Below are positions 29,742 to 44,300 of a stretch of DNA of 64,000 bases, in pieces. Source of the DNA: Monocercomonoides exilis (Eukaryota; Preaxostyla; Oxymonadida; Polymastigidae); the NCBI GenBank assembly GCA_001643675.2, contig LSRY02000001.1:1607501-1671500 (forward strand), written 5' to 3'. The notes below the pieces were generated by a model. It saw only the letters and a program-made list of their open reading frames with translations. It did not search any database and was not told the DNA's origin. The translations under genes were made by a program, and so were the position numbers. Position 1 is the stretch's first letter. Every line of letters starts with the position of its first letter.

Positions 29742-32700
29742 CTAATTTGGATGAATTGGTGTTCGTTGTCCTAATGCAGGATGAACAGGTGTATGAGAGC
29801 CATATGATGGATGCACAGGAGTTTGACCAGAGTAAATGCCTGGATGTGTAGGTGTTTGCCCGCCCATGCCCGGGTAAATCGGGGTTTGACCGCCCATTCC
29901 AGGATAGACAGGGGTCTGGCCTCCCATGCCTGGATAGATCGGTGTCTGGCCGCCATATGACTGATAAGCTGGCGTCTGAGCGCTGTAAGAGCCATAAAGC
30001 GGAGTCTGTCCCCCATACCCTGCACGGAGCGGCGTGTACCCTCCGCCCATGTACGCCGGCGTGAGGGCTCCAGCAGCCACCATTGATGATGCAGACAACG
30101 CACCGGAAGCAGCAGAAGACGAGGCAGAAGAGGAAGGCATGGCAGAAGAGGAAGGCGCCGTGTACCGCATCTCTTCGACTAGCGCCAAGTCCTGCTTTGG
30201 AATGGTGACTGTCTTCATTGTGGCTTGTATCTCCACCCGTGCTGTGTCGCTGGTGATCGCCTTCACCATCCCCATCATTCCTTTGTAATTCCCTCTCGTT
30301 ACACGGATCGTCTTATACAGCATCGGATCCTTCCCAAACGTCTGCCTGCTCCTTCCGCCTCTGCCGCTACCGCTGTCACCTCCGCCAATACCACCCATCC
30401 CGTTTCCGCTGCTGCCCCACCCCTTTTTGTCGAGAAGCGAAAACTTCGAGTCAACTTTTGAATCAAGCATCTCGTTCTTCATTCGCGAGTCTTTCCAATC
30501 GTTTCTGCTGTCCATTCTGCTTCTGCCATCGCTCACATCATCTCTTCCGCTCCCTCCTCTCCCAGAAACGCCCCTGTCTCCGTCTCGCCCTCCCCGTGAG
30601 CCTCTGAAGCCCTTCGTCGAGCCTTGCACCGTCACCTCGCAGTCAGCCCCATTCAATGCAACAATCCCGTTATTTTCGCGAACCGGTCGGCACTCCACAA
30701 ACACAGTGTGCCCCAATATCTGCTTCACGGTGCCTGTAAACCCAGCATAAGTTCCGTATCCCTTGATCTTCACATCGTCCTCCACTCCAATCTCCCTCCC
30801 GCCGTCGTCGGTGGCTTTCCGCATCTTGCCCTTCTGCACGTTCAGCACTCGGCTCATCTGTGCTGTGACAGCCTCTCCTTCAACAGTCAGCAGCCGCACA
30901 GTCTGCGCATCCACATCCACAACACACCCGCTGGTCTCATCGTCCAGCACAACAACATCAAACTGGCTGATCCTCCCCGTCGGATCGCCTTTCGATTCGT
31001 ATGCCGACGCAAGCTGCACATCCACCCCAAACACATCCACAGCATCTCCTGTGCCGTCCACCAGAATGCTGACAATGTCCTTCTCGATGTTCTGCACCAC
31101 CACAATACCCGTGCTGTTCGTGTGAACTCCGCCTATCACACGCACATGCGACCCAACAGGAAATATCTTCTGCAGATAGATGGCTTCAAACTGCAGAAGC
31201 TCCTTCAGCTCTTCGTGCATCGGCTTCACGGTCACAAGCGGACCTTCAAGTTGCACCACTTTCCCTTCCACGCCCTTCAAATCTCCTTCCACCACAATCA
31301 CCCGGTCGCCCAGCGCAAACACCCGCTTGCGCTTCATCTTCTGCAGTGCCTGCGCAGCCTCCAGCTCGTTCTTCTCTTCGCTTCCTCTGTCAAACCGCGC
31401 AATCTCCTCCAGCGTCGGATTGACGTCCTTCGTCTGGATCATCATCTCCGAGAAGTTCCGCACCAGGAACCCGTCGTAGTAGCGGTATGCCTTGTAGATG
31501 TAGAACTCCTCTCCGTCTGGCGCTGTGCGCTGGTCAACCTCCTCGTGCAGCCGCAGCAGCTCATCTGCATCGAAATACCGCGCTGCGGGCCGCTTGCCTC
31601 GCCCAAACCCAAACGGCCCTTTCTTCTTCTTTCCCGACGCTGCTCCGTCGCCGCCGTCGATGTCCTCTTCGCCCGCGGAGAAGTCGTTGTCGTCGAGATC
31701 TTCCTCGTCCACTCGCTGCCTTTTCCCTTCTCTATTCTCTGCTTCTCCATCCACATCCAGCTCGCTGCCCATCCCGCTGTCTCCCCTCTTCGCGCCCTTA
31801 GCGATCCCTTCGTAGTCGATACGCGGAATCAGCTTCACCAGCACCGTCTTCCTCGGGATGTCGTGATCCACCACTTGCCCCAAATCGCCTCTGTATATCC
31901 CTCTTTTGATGCGGATCCAGTCTCCCTTCGATAGCTCCACATCGATTTCACCATCGCGCGTGGCGAGCGTCATGCTCGACGTCAGAATGGCATCTGCTTC
32001 GCGGACAGGCACAGACGCTGGGGGCGTTTTGAAAAACAGCTCCAGCTCGTCAACAGCCTGCTGAACAGCATCCATACGATCAGCCTCCACAAAGACGCAA
32101 TCTTTCAAATTGTCGTTGGCAAATACAGATTTGATGCCAAGATGCTCTCCTCTGGCTTTTAGTGTGAAAAATTTGTTTGTTAATACAATGGCAGCTTCAC
32201 GAGCTTTCCCAATCTAAAGTGAAAATTCCATATAATTTTTTGATGAAAAAAATAAATTATAAACAATTTAACATAAATAAAACAAGAACAAAAAATACCT
32301 TCACCCGACATCTCCATAATTTTGAATCTTGAATTGTTGGCAACCTCGTTGTAGAAAGAGCACTTCCTTCCATAAATACGCCATCGCTGTAGCGATCGTC
32401 ACTAAATGGATAATTGTGAAAAGATAAGAAAGGAAAAGAATATAGCCACTTTAAAAATAATTTTATTAATTATATTGCAAACATGGTCGTTCCTCGCTTT
32501 AATCTTTCCAAAAGCTGCTCTTCAGTCAGTTTTGCTTCTTCAAAAGATCTTTTTTGCCTATCAATAACTCTTTGATTGGCTTCTTCATTTGCACGCTTAA
32601 AGTCTTTGCTTTGTGCAACTAAAATTTTAGAAGCATTGAGTTTTGATAAAAGTAACATATATTTGAATAAAGAACGTTTATCATACTTTCACGCTCTTCC

Positions 32701-32935
32701 TCATTATCAGAAGCCTCTTCTTCTTCTTCTTCACTGGAATCAGCTTCACTAACTTGATCGATAAAATAGCTTTCAATTTCTTTTGGTATTGCCCCTGATT
32801 TAGGCTTTTCATCTTCTTCATCTTCTATATCTTCGTATTCATCCTCGTCCTCATCGTGCTCATCTTTATAATCATCTTCCTACAAAAAAAGATAAAGAGG
32901 AAAAAGCAATCAACAGTCAGACAAACATTGCGCAT
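29742..32935 (-). CDS. SPT5: Transcription elongation factor SPT5 (5 exons)
   Basis: Exons on the minus strand are 32927-32935, 32687-32879, 32483-32618, 32299-32401 and 29742-32213; the introns start GTTTGT, GTATGA, GTTTGC and GTATTT. Joined length 2913 bases, 970 residues, in frame throughout. An acidic N-terminus (EDDYKDEHDEDEDE) precedes the NGN domain (LWRCRVKIGKAREAAIVL and IKSVFANDNLKDCVFVEA). Several KOW motifs follow (GDWIRIKRGIYRGDLGQVV, GDRVIVVEGDLKGVEGKVV, KTIRVTRGNYKGMMGMVK). The C-terminal repeat has about a dozen T-P units of the form GGQTPIYPGM. SPT5 with SPT4 forms DSIF, which clamps RNA polymerase II, and the CTR is normally phosphorylated on Thr of T-P. It is divergent from the CCDC174-like gene, with 205 bases between starts. 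Confidence 0.95.
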
Positions 32936-33140
32936 GCTTAATTTTCACTTTTTTGAAAAAAAACACAAGCAAATAACGAATAAAATCGATAATGGATCAA
33001 AATATTTTTATATTGGTAACTGCATGTGAATACAAAAAAGGAAATCGAAGTAAATATAACATCATTAAGTATATATTCCCATGCATCCATATAAATAAAA
33101 TTTATATGTGCTTTTCATGAATTAATAATTTTGTTAGAAC
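32936..33140. promoter_or_regulatory. Short divergent promoter region
   Basis: Only 205 bases separate the start codons of SPT5 (minus) and the CCDC174-like gene (plus), so both core promoters must lie here. It is very AT-rich; no specific motif is claimed. Confidence 0.45.
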
Positions 33141-34566
33141 ATGTGGAATCCGACTAATACAATTCAAGGAGTTAGCTCGACAACTGTATGTGCTTTTTGA
33201 GTATAATCAATGAATCATATTTATACATTCATTCAAATTTATTAGACATTTGAGCTTCAAGGAATTGTCGAAAGTCTCAAAGAAAAAACGCGAAGCGGGG
33301 AATATCGCCCAAATTATGTGAGAAAAAGTGAAAATCCAAACGTTATACCTCCAAAACTACTTGAAAGAAAGGAAAAGGATATTCAGGAATATGTAGACTC
33401 GGATCCGCTTTCGCAGTATCAACAGAAACTCGAATTAAAAGCCAAACTATATGAAAAACTTTCAAGTGGAAAAATGATTGATGATTACTCGGCTGTTTCT
33501 GTAAATTTCACTAAAAAAATTGAAGAAAACGCACCATTCTCTTTTTTAGAATCATCTCGAGATATTTCTAACGAGAGGCCTCTTCTTTTATCAACAGCAA
33601 TTGATGAATTGAAATCAAGAAGCGAAGGTTCTCACAAAAAACATGTTTCAATTTTTAGAAACCAACAGAAAGAAGATGACATGAAAGGATGGGATTTATA
33701 CGAAGATTATTCGCACGTTCCACCACCATCGGCAAATGTGATTTATCAAAGCTCAAAAAGCAAAAGTTCAACTGCTTTATCAAACCACAGCGATTCCGTC
33801 ACTTCTTCTTCGATGGCAGAAGACATTGAGCGTTTATTTGGTGAAGAACAGTCAGAAGATTCCGAGAAGAAAAAGGAAACAGCAGAACAAGCTGCGAAAC
33901 AAGAAAGACAGAACAAGATGGAAGAATTTATGAATTCGTTGATTTTAGCAAGAGACTGGGTTAAAGATGGGAAAAGAAGAGACACAAGGGACAAAGAAGA
34001 GGAAATATATGCAGAAAAACGAATGAAATTATCTGCAGCAAAAAACAAGTTGATGCATACGATAGAAGGATTTGACCAGTTCGAAGGATCAAATGAAAGA
34101 TTGAATGCTGTCAAACTTGATGAAGGATATGCAAATATTTTGGCAATGCCTTTATCGTCTGCATTGAACGAAGAGCAAGAAATTAAAAATGCAGAACAAC
34201 AGAAACAGAGAAAGCCGCGTTCTGATTCGTCATATGACGCAAACAAAGATATTGAAGGTTGAACTTGTCAGTTTTCGCATTATTGATTATTGATTCATTT
34301 ATGATTGCACAACGTTTATTGATTATTTTTTATATCTTTCTCTTTTTTTAAAAAATATACATTTTTATCTATTAGATTTTCTTGCAAAGCGAAGAAGAGA
34401 AATACGAGAAGCAGAAGAGGCAGCAGCAGAAACAAGAGCAATTCGCCGGGCGATTGAAACAGAGAAAAAAGAAGAGCTGAGCGAACGTGATAAGCGTCGA
34501 GCTCAGCTCAGAATGACCTTGTTTGAAATGAGAAGGAGGAAAGCGAGCTTTTTTCCTGGAACTTGA
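33141..34566 (+). CDS. CCDC174-like coiled-coil protein (3 exons)
   Basis: Exons are 33141-33185, 33246-34257 and 34376-34566 (introns GTATGT...ATTAG and GTTGAA...TTAG); 1248 bases, 415 residues. It begins MWNPTNTIQGVSSTT. The stretch YQQKLELKAKLYEKLSSG, followed by a VNFTKK-type motif and a later GWDLYEDYSHVPPP, resembles the conserved core of CCDC174, a nuclear protein linked to the exon junction complex and splicing. The rest is charged and helical, and the C-terminus is rich in Arg and Lys (RRREIREAEEAAAETR). The CCDC174 assignment rests on short similarity only. A general coiled-coil protein is the alternative. Confidence 0.65.
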
Positions 34567-35353
34567 ATGAACAATAACTTGGACAAATAACAATCAGATA
34601 AAACAATAATAAAAGGCAGGAGGGCACACTTAAAATGAATTGATAGACATACAAATTTGCAAGGAAGACATTTAAATTTTTTATGCTTTCCGCTCATCAA
34701 TATGCGTTGAGCAATAAATTTGTTGGAAGTTGAGTTTTTCATGTTTTATGGAATGTGAAATCGATTATTTAAAAGAAAATTTCAATTTGAAATTGGAACT
34801 TAACAGTTTATTATTTGTTTATCGGAAAATTATTATTAAACTTTATTATTTAAAGATTTCATTCTGAACGTTCCATTGATTTTGTGATTTAAAAACGTTT
34901 GCAATATTTTGAAATGAATATTTTTATTTTTGTTTCCTTGTAATATACGAATCAATAATTTTACTTATTTATTTATCATTCATTTCTTTTCTTATTCAAT
35001 CAAAATCACAAATAAGATTACAAAGAATTCTAATACAACTTCCCTTCATTTTCCATAATTCGAAAAATGAGATTATTCATTTCCATTATTTTTTTTGTCA
35101 ACAAACATTTCGATGAAAACTCAATATCTTCCCATTCATTTTCCAATTTACATCAAATATTATTTCACAAAAATAATCATGAAATAACTTTTCACAATAA
35201 TTTGATAACATTTCTTTAATTTCTCGAGAATGAAAATTGAAGGATGGAAAACATTAATGGAAAAGATCAGATTCATTTATTTTGTTCTTGCATTGAACCT
35301 ATTGCTTAAAAAGGTAAATAACAAAGATTTTTTCACACGGTAATTATAAAAAA
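34567..35353. other. AT-rich spacer, no gene seen
   Basis: About 790 bases before the giant surface-protein gene. It should include that gene's promoter. Nothing else is recognised. Confidence 0.55.
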
Positions 35354-38300
35354 ATGATTGCTGCAATTCTTTTCACCTTCTTCCAAGCAAATTTCAGTGC
35401 AATGAAATGGAAAGAAAATATAAACTGTGAAAATATTGATTGTGAGCGAAATCAGAATTTATCAAATTCTACTCAAGAAAGAACCGAAAGAGGAATAATT
35501 CTTGGATCTTTTACTGTTCAAAACACAACACTTGAATGCTCATGTATCATTCTCAAAACATCAAATAACCAATCTTTCTTTCGAATCAATGAGCAATCAG
35601 TTCTTTTCCTCACGAGCTGCATTTCAATTTCTTCTTCTGAATACAGTTTTTTTGTGATTGATGGAGGAGTGGCAGATGCTAAAAATCTTTCAATTTACGC
35701 AATTCGTTCATTCACACCAATTCCAGGTTTATTCTGCTCTTCATCCAATTCAATAATGTTCCACAAAGAAGCATTTATTTCTCTTTCCGATTCATTGTTT
35801 TCATCGTTTGAGATGTCAAAAACTCCGCTCCTAGCAGCAGACATTTGTTGTTCAGTTTCCGCCACCTGCCTTTTTATGCACAACATCACATCAACATTTC
35901 CAGTTCAGTCTGTGTCCCCAACGATATCAGTTGCAACTTCGACAACACTCGACAGTTGTATTTTTCATAGAGTTAGTGATGTTATTGATGGGGGTATTAC
36001 AAGATCAGTGAACAGTCCATCTTCTTCACTTGCAGCTCTCAATATCACCTTCGAAAGCTGTATCCGCCAAGCAAACATAGCCGTATCAAATAATAAAAAT
36101 ATGAAGCAGCAAAAACTTGGTGCAAATGAAGTACATGTTTTTACTAACTGTGAATGGCATGACGCTAACATTAACGGAGTTGGAAGTGCAATCTATTTGT
36201 TAGGAACCTCTTCCCTTGAATGCAAAAGATGCAGTTTTCGCAATATGAGCCATAACAACGATGGAGCTGTTGATGTTCAAAAAGGATTGGGCGTTAAACT
36301 AACTGAATGCAATTTCACAAATTGTGAATCAAGAAAAAATTCTGGTGGAGTTTTATTATTTTTCGTGACTGATGACTATTGCATTTCGCGCTGCATCTTC
36401 ACTAGATGCAAAGCTTCTCCAGAATACGCTGGAGGCTTAAGAATAAACCAACTGTCTGGAAATGATAATAATTTGATACAATTATGTCGATTCTTAAACA
36501 ACGAAGCTGCATCTTATGGTGGTGGCTTATACATCCAAAAAAATACAACGAGATATGTCATATCTGAGTGTGATTTCTTTAACAATATTGCGAATGGAAC
36601 AGGAGAAGTTTATAAACGTGGAGGTGGTGGTGCATTTATTGAATCAACAGAATGGATGAAAAACGATCCCTCTCCTGTAATATTTTCTTTCTGTATTTTC
36701 ATGAATAATGAAGCGCAATGCGAAGAGGGACTTGATGTCAAAATAAACAATTCATATATTGTTGCCAACCCATTTGAAAACTCTTACTCATTCACTTCGG
36801 AAAATAGAGTGTATTACAATGAAAGGAACATTCTATATAACAATTGGTTGCCCATTATTTGTGTTAGATTTGTGAATTCAAATGGAACTACCGATGATAT
36901 TTGTGGATATAGAAAAAATTATCCATGCAAGTCAATTGAGGCTGCACATCTTCTCTCCAAAAATTTACCAAAATATACGATAAATATTATGCAATCAATA
37001 TTTTCTCCATTGGCAATGATCATCGAAGGCGGAGAAGCTTCATTTGAAGGTGAAAAGGATGACAATTGTATCATAAACACATCCTTGCTGGATCCTTCAT
37101 CATTCTTGTTCACATTGACTTCAGGATCGATGAAAATATCGCTTGTTACCATTCATCACAACTCCGATGATTCTTCTGTTTCACTATTTGCGATGGGTGC
37201 AGCTTCACGGATGCTTTCTTTGAAAAGTGTAACTATTTCCGGGCTTGACGAAACAGCTGAAAGAATTCGGAGCAATTCTCTGTTTCTAGTCATATTTGCC
37301 AAGTTTCAAATGGACAACTGCTTGGTTGAGCATATTGCCTTGTCAAGCTGTTCAATCTTCGAAGAAGATATTGAGAGTGGAACAGGAGAGAACATGTTGA
37401 AGAATGTGACATTTAGCAATATTTCAAAAGGAGAAGGAAATGGAGGTATATTTTCAACATCAAGGGGAAGAAGGGACTCATTTTGGATAAAAAATGTGAC
37501 GTTCAAAAACTGCTCATGCAGTGAAGGAAATGGAGGATGTATCGATTGGAGTCTGATGCAGGGAGGATCATACAAGATTGGGCAAAGCAGCATTGCAACA
37601 GAAATTCACGATTGTGGGGCAGAGAACGGAAATGGGAATCCAAGCGGAGTGAGTGACACCGGAAGAGGAGGGGGCTTGTTCTTAACGTTGTCTGCACAAA
37701 GTGATGTGTTTGAGATTGTGAATGTGGTGTTCAACGGAAATCACGCAGAACATGGGAGGAACGTGTTTATTGCATCAAATCATCTGGAGTTGATCCCAGT
37801 TGAGAGATTCGCATTTGTCTTGCAAATGAATGAAGATGCGAGTGATGCAGAAGGGATAGGTGATTCCAGTAACACTTCACTCATCGTCCCCATTCTTTGC
37901 TATACTCAAGATGTGCCCCAAAGTGGGATTCAAGTGTCTGCTTCTGGATCTGATCATCCTCGCTGTGGTTTTGCGTTTTTCAAATGCAGAACACTGAGTT
38001 TCCCAGTCAACAGAGCGAATGGCTCTCCGATAAGCATAATAGTTAATGGCGCAGTGGATGTTGACGCAACTGTTGTCTTTTCCAAAGCTCAGACAGATGT
38101 TGATGCATCCGAAGATGGGGTGTTGCTCGTGATCCACGGAGAAGCATCGTGTGCAGAAGAGAGTTGCAAGGGATTGTTTGATGTTTCGAACAAAACAACA
38201 ATGAGAAATCTTGTGTTGAACTTGCCCTCAGTTCTGCAGTATCATGAAACGCTGTTTAACTTGAAAAAAGACATTTTGGAATTCAATCAATGCGGATTTC

Positions 38301-41300
38301 AATTTTCGACTGGAGCAAATGTGATTCAATACTCGTTGTTTGCTGTGGAAAAAGGAACAGTGAAAGTGTCATCACTGGAATTGGACTCAATGAAATTTAT
38401 GAAATCTGGGTTCACTGCAAACGGAAACGCCTCTCAATTTGTGATTGAAAATGTCGATCTGAGAAATATCTCACTTTCCGATGATAATGGATTTGTTGAG
38501 ATTGTCAATGGAGGCTCATTCACCGCAAATGAAATGAATGCCAGCGAATGCAATATGCAAGGATACAGTTTGATTTATGCAGGAAGCAGTTGTGTGTTGA
38601 GATTGAGCATGTGTGATTGGAGTACTTGTCAGTTCACGGATTCTGGGCTGATAAAGGCAAGCGAGGCAAATGAAATTCATGTGATTAATTGCAATGAAAG
38701 CGGAATCAGTTTGGAAACAGGAGATGGAGGGTTGATTGGTGGAGTGATTGCTTATGGTGGAGTTGTTGTTGTGGAAAACACAACCATTGAAGACTGTGTT
38801 GCAGAAAGTGGGAATGGAGGAGGATTGAAGCTGAATATGAGAGGCAGCGGAGAATTGAGAATCAGTTCAACAAGCGATGCCACATCAATAAAGAGATGCA
38901 TTGCTGGAAGAACGAAGCAAGGAAATGGAGGTGGATGTGGAGGAGGACTCTGGCTGGGATTTGAGGGTGAATTATCGAGATTTGATTTGGCCGGAATGAA
39001 TGTGGAAGGGAATAAAGCAAGATGTGGGAAAGATGTGTATTTTGTCTGCCAAGACTTGAGAAAGACTGTGACAGCATCAACGTTTTCATTTTACGAAAAG
39101 ATCACTGAGAGGAACAACTCGCTGATGGGAAAAGACAGATCAAAGTTCGAAAATGATGTTGATCTTTTCATCTTCCTCGAAGGTTACAGCTCGTTGGTCA
39201 TTGAAGTGGATGGGCTGACAGGAGATAATGGAATATGGTGTGGCATGGAAGTGTGCCCATGTGCAAGTGTGGATTACGGAGTTCGCAGACTTGCAGACGA
39301 TGACGAGAAAGGAATAATACTCGCTGGACGCTCAGCAATTGAGCAGGAGACTGATCTAACAGGTGTGAGTGTCGAAACCAAAACAAACAGACAAATCATT
39401 GTGATAATAAAGTCAACAATTGGAGGAGAGTCAGATAGTGTCATTATTTCTGAGGGAAACACTCTAATAAAGAACATGGTTCTTCAGTTGCCAAAACGCT
39501 TTGATGAAACAAAGCACACTTTGATCAGCTCAACATCACAAAACGGAGTATTGGAAGTTCAGAAATGCATCTTTGAAATGCAGGAAGAGTCGAGAGAAGA
39601 GATTCAATACTCCATAATGCGATGCAGTGGAGCAATACTGATTATGAAATGGACAACCATTCACAACATAAGAACAGAAAGGACTGTATTGGAGTTGTCA
39701 CTTCTTGGAGCTGAACATATAGCATCCGACGATTCAATAGTTAGCTTCAACAACTGCACATTTGCAGATTTGTCCAATGCAAATACAGATTGTGCTGTTC
39801 TTTTCAGCGAAGATGCAAAAAATGCGATTGTGATGGAGCAGTGTAATATGACAAATGTGAAGTCAATTGCAAGCAATTCAGGCGGAGCGATAAGCATTAA
39901 CCTATCTGGAAGTTGCTTGCTTGAAGTGAGTAGTTGTGAGATGAAAGGGTGTGCTGCTGAAACAAGCAATTCTGGCAAGGGTGGTTGCCTCTTCTTGAAC
40001 AACAAACAGGCAGCCTCTGATCTTTCTTTTGTGTTTGCAAATGTTCATTTCGAAGATAATGATGCATTTCTTGGCAAAAACATATTTATCCTCAGCAACG
40101 ATCTGAATGAATCAGTGACAAATCAGACATTTGCATTCAGCGTTGATGGGTTTACCGACAACTCGAATTTGTTTGTGGGAACTGATGAGAAGCGGAACAA
40201 CACAGACCTCCTCCGATTTCTGGTTGAATACAGCAATTCAGTTGTGGTTGTGTGGGAAAGAGGAGACGATGTTGCGAGATGCGGGAGTGATGAAGATCCT
40301 TGCAAATCGATGTGGATGGGGCTGAAGCATATTGTCAAAGATGCAAGCAGCAAGGTTGTGGAAATCAAAGAAAAAGCAAGCGTGGAAGGTTCATGCGATT
40401 TTTCTGGGCTGGTCGTTGAGCCCCAAGGTTCAGGAGGAGATGAAGTTATGCGTTCTGTTCTTGAAATTGGGAGCAAAGAAGAAAGTGCAGTATCTGTGTG
40501 GATACGCAACAGCAAAACCCTTTCACTGAGAGCACTTGACATTTGCACATATCGCTTGCAGCCAAATGGAAAAACAGGCATATTCGAAAGTGATGGTGAA
40601 ATGCTTGAATTTGACGATTGCTCACTGTCAACCAATGGAGACGAAGATAAAATGGATAATGCTGCTCTATGCTTTGCGAAAAAGGGAATTTTGCGTTTAT
40701 GGAAGTGCATGATCACATCGATTGAAGCGAAGCAAAGTGTTTTTGTGATTCTTTCGGGAGTCCAGAGCTTGTTTGATGAATGCAGTGTTTCACAAACAAA
40801 AGCTGAATGTGGAAGTCTGGTGAAGGTGCAAGATGAAAGCAGAGACCACAAAAACAACGAAAGAAATGATGTGGGCGAAGTTGTTGCAAAGAATTGCACT
40901 TTCTCTTCTGTGAATGTGGAAGGCACAGACGCAAGTTTGATATGCAGCACATGCACTTGTGGAGTCAAAGTTGATATAGAATCGTCTGCGCTGGAAGAGT
41001 GTTGTGCAGGTGGAAGCACAAAGGGAGGTGCAGTTCTATTCGCATTGAATGAAGAAGGATCATTCAAGCTGAAGAATGCAAGTGTCAGGCTGTGCGGATG
41101 CTCAGCGAGCGAAGGGAAAGGAGGAGGTGTGTATCTTTCCACCAGACTGAATGGAGAACTGAAGTTTGCTTTTGATAACGTGACTTTCAGAAGAAACACA
41201 GCGAAAGTGGGAAATGACGTGTTCATCGAGTGCCACCACATTGAAAGCCAGATCAACGAAACACAGTTCAACCTCGATTTCCGCGATGAAGAATTCATCA

Positions 41301-44300
41301 AACAAAATTCAATATTCGGGATGGACAAGGTTGATCACAAGGAGAAGGCGCTGGATCTGATGAGTCTGATTGTGAAGTATCAATCTGACACCATTGTGGT
41401 GTCGAGCAAAGAAGGGAACGGAGGGAGCAATGAGCAGCAGTGTGGAAAACCGAAGCTGCCATGTGCCACAATCGGGTTTGGGCTGCGGCATCTGACTCAT
41501 GATTTTTTCAGCCAGCTGTTTGTCGATGAGGAGTCAATTGTGGACGAAGAAGTTGTGCTTGAGACATTGACGTTTAGGGGATTGCAGGAGAATGGCAGCA
41601 TTGTGACTGTGAAAGGAGAAATAAAGGGATCTGAGGATTTCGTGATCCGCACAAGTGGCAAGGTGCAGCTGCAATCCCTTCTATTCGCATTCGAAATGAC
41701 GTTGCAAACAGAGCGCACTTCTTTCTTGAAGGTTGACTCGGGCAAGGCAACACTAAATGCATGCTCATTCGAGGCAGGAAGCTTGGTTGGAGGATCAAAA
41801 AGATCTCTTCCATTTTGTCTGCTCTCAATCGATGGAGGCGAATGTTTCCTGAACAAGGTGAACATTTCTTCACTTTCATTTGAATGTGACGCTGCCATCT
41901 GTATCAAGAAGTCGATCGAAGTCAACAATCTTGTTGTCAATAATGTGGAAGTTGAAAAGGATTTTGTGCAGATCAGCGGAAATGCAGCAGTGAAGATGGA
42001 GAATTTGGACGCGACTGAAGCGAAAGTGCGCAATGGATGCTTTATTGCAGTCAATGGAGGTGAGAGCAAGACTTCATTAGCTTCATTTTCTTTATCGCTT
42101 TCTTTCATTGAGAATATCACATGTGTGGGAGAGGATGCAAGTGGAATTGGAATTGAACGATTTAACTCCATTGCGAAATTGTCCAATTGCTCGTTTGCAA
42201 GATGCCAAACACACAAAACAACGGGAAGCATAGCCTCGCTGTCGTTTTGCAAAGATATCGAGATTAAAGGATGCCTGTTTGATGGAGAAAGGCAAATCGA
42301 AACAGATGTGCCTCACATGAGCAATGTCGATCCCTTCATTTGCGAATGGAACGGATCGCTTGCAGATGTGGTTCAAAGCAAATCAGTGATAAGTGACACG
42401 ACTTTCACAAACTCTGCCAATGGTGGCCTTTCAGCAAGAGGGGGAACAATGAGAATCGAGAAAGGCGAGCTTGTGAACAACAATCCAGCGATTGAGCTGT
42501 ATCCTTCAGCTCGAAGAAATATTTGGTGCTCTGATTCGACCAAGTTAGATATAATAAGTGTGAAAGCAGGGGATGGAGTTTTGCCAGATTCCTCATTGTG
42601 GATCTTGAATGATGGATGTGAGCTGAGCGGAATAGCCAGCGAGAGACCATCGGCACTATTTATCCCTGTGCTGCATGAAGTGAAGAGCTTGCCAATATCC
42701 TCGGGTGCAACAAATTTGACTCTGTTTGGGGAGCTTCTTCTTCCTTGCAACCTGACCTTGAAATTGTGCTTCACAAGCGGAGATGAGGAATTCATTGAAC
42801 TCCACGAGATAAACAAAGATGGATTTTCTTCAGAAAATGAAATACAAACAGTTGCAACATCTTCACAATTGGAGAATGTGAGAGAAGAGACTGAAGTTAG
42901 CTTGTGCATTCTATTTGGGAATGCCGATTCTCCCTCATCAACGCAGCCATTCATTCTGAAGAATAGAAGTGAAACAAAGGCAAAAGGAGATGAAAGGATT
43001 GCGGAAGGTGGAAATGAGAAGAAGTCATGGTGGGTTGTTATTGTGATTTCCTCTGCAGTTTTCATTGTGTTGCTGGCAATAATTGTTGTTTTGGCTGTTC
43101 GTTGGAGAAAAGCAAAGAATGAGAATAAAGATTTAAGAGAAATTGTGAACGATAATATCAGAAAAGATCCGAAGGCATTTGAGATGGTGACAATGGAGAT
43201 GTCACCTGAAGAGCAGTGGAGGAGAGCAGAGAAAGAAGCGGAGAAGAAGAATGATGAGAGGATGAAGAAGAGAATATATGAGACGAATATGCAACATTCA
43301 GAGTCATCGGAGCATTTGTTGAGTGAGAGCGGATCGACAGAATACATCTTGGGGAAAGACTCAGACAAAATTCCTGATTGGGCATTAGAAAAGGAAGATG
43401 AGGAAGAGGTGAGAAAGAGATCACCATCACCTTCCATTTCATCCACTTCAACAACAGATTCAGATTCGACTTTTGTTCGTGGGGAGGATCTGTGTCCAAC
43501 CACCTCGTCGATGTCGAATCTGGTGGATGCGATAGCCTGTTCATCTCCACATGAGAAGTTGATTGTGGATCTGAGGGATTCGCTGTTCATGCTTCTTCAT
43601 GGAAAGAATAAGACAAAGGAGATGGCGATAGGCACTCTGCAGGAGAGGGAGCAAACAGCTGCGCAGATCCTGTTCTGGGTGGCAAATCTTGCACTCCACT
43701 CATTTGACGAAATGGAAAATCCTCTCTCATCTCTTTCCAATCTCAGTCCGCACATTGTGCTGTTCTCAGAACACATGGTAATCTGCATTGTGATGCACTC
43801 TGACTTCCTTTCTTCTGATGATTCAGATTCCTCATCGATCTCTTCATTAAGTGTTGTATCTTCTTCCTCCAATATTTCAGTGATGAGCGAGAGATTAACA
43901 GACTCACCACCTCCTTCATCTGCTTTTGAGGATGAGGATGACTTCAAAAAAGAGTGTCTGAGGTGGAAGGCACCTGAATTGCAGATGAACAAGAAGATGG
44001 GAGCAACAAAGGAATCAGTTGTGTTTTCGATTGGGATGATGTTGTGGGAATGCTTGACCTTGGAGATTCCGTTTGGAGAGTATGAGGGTGAGGTGGCAGG
44101 GCAGAAAATAGTGAATGGAGAAAGACCTGATATCGAAATGATCGGAGACAGCAATCTGAAAGAATACTCAAAAGAATGCATAGCAATCAGTCCTGGAGCA
44201 AGGCCAACGCTCGCATCCATCAAAAGAGTGCTTATCCAACATTTCCCGCTTGGAGCTGCTGTTCTCACAATGTCCGATGCGATTGACATGGAGCAGCGCT

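Noticed and set aside
30624-31934. 436-codon plus-strand frame opposite SPT5
   Set aside because: It is His- and Leu-rich without recognisable motifs. The minus strand encodes the NGN and KOW domains of SPT5 with perfect frame continuity.
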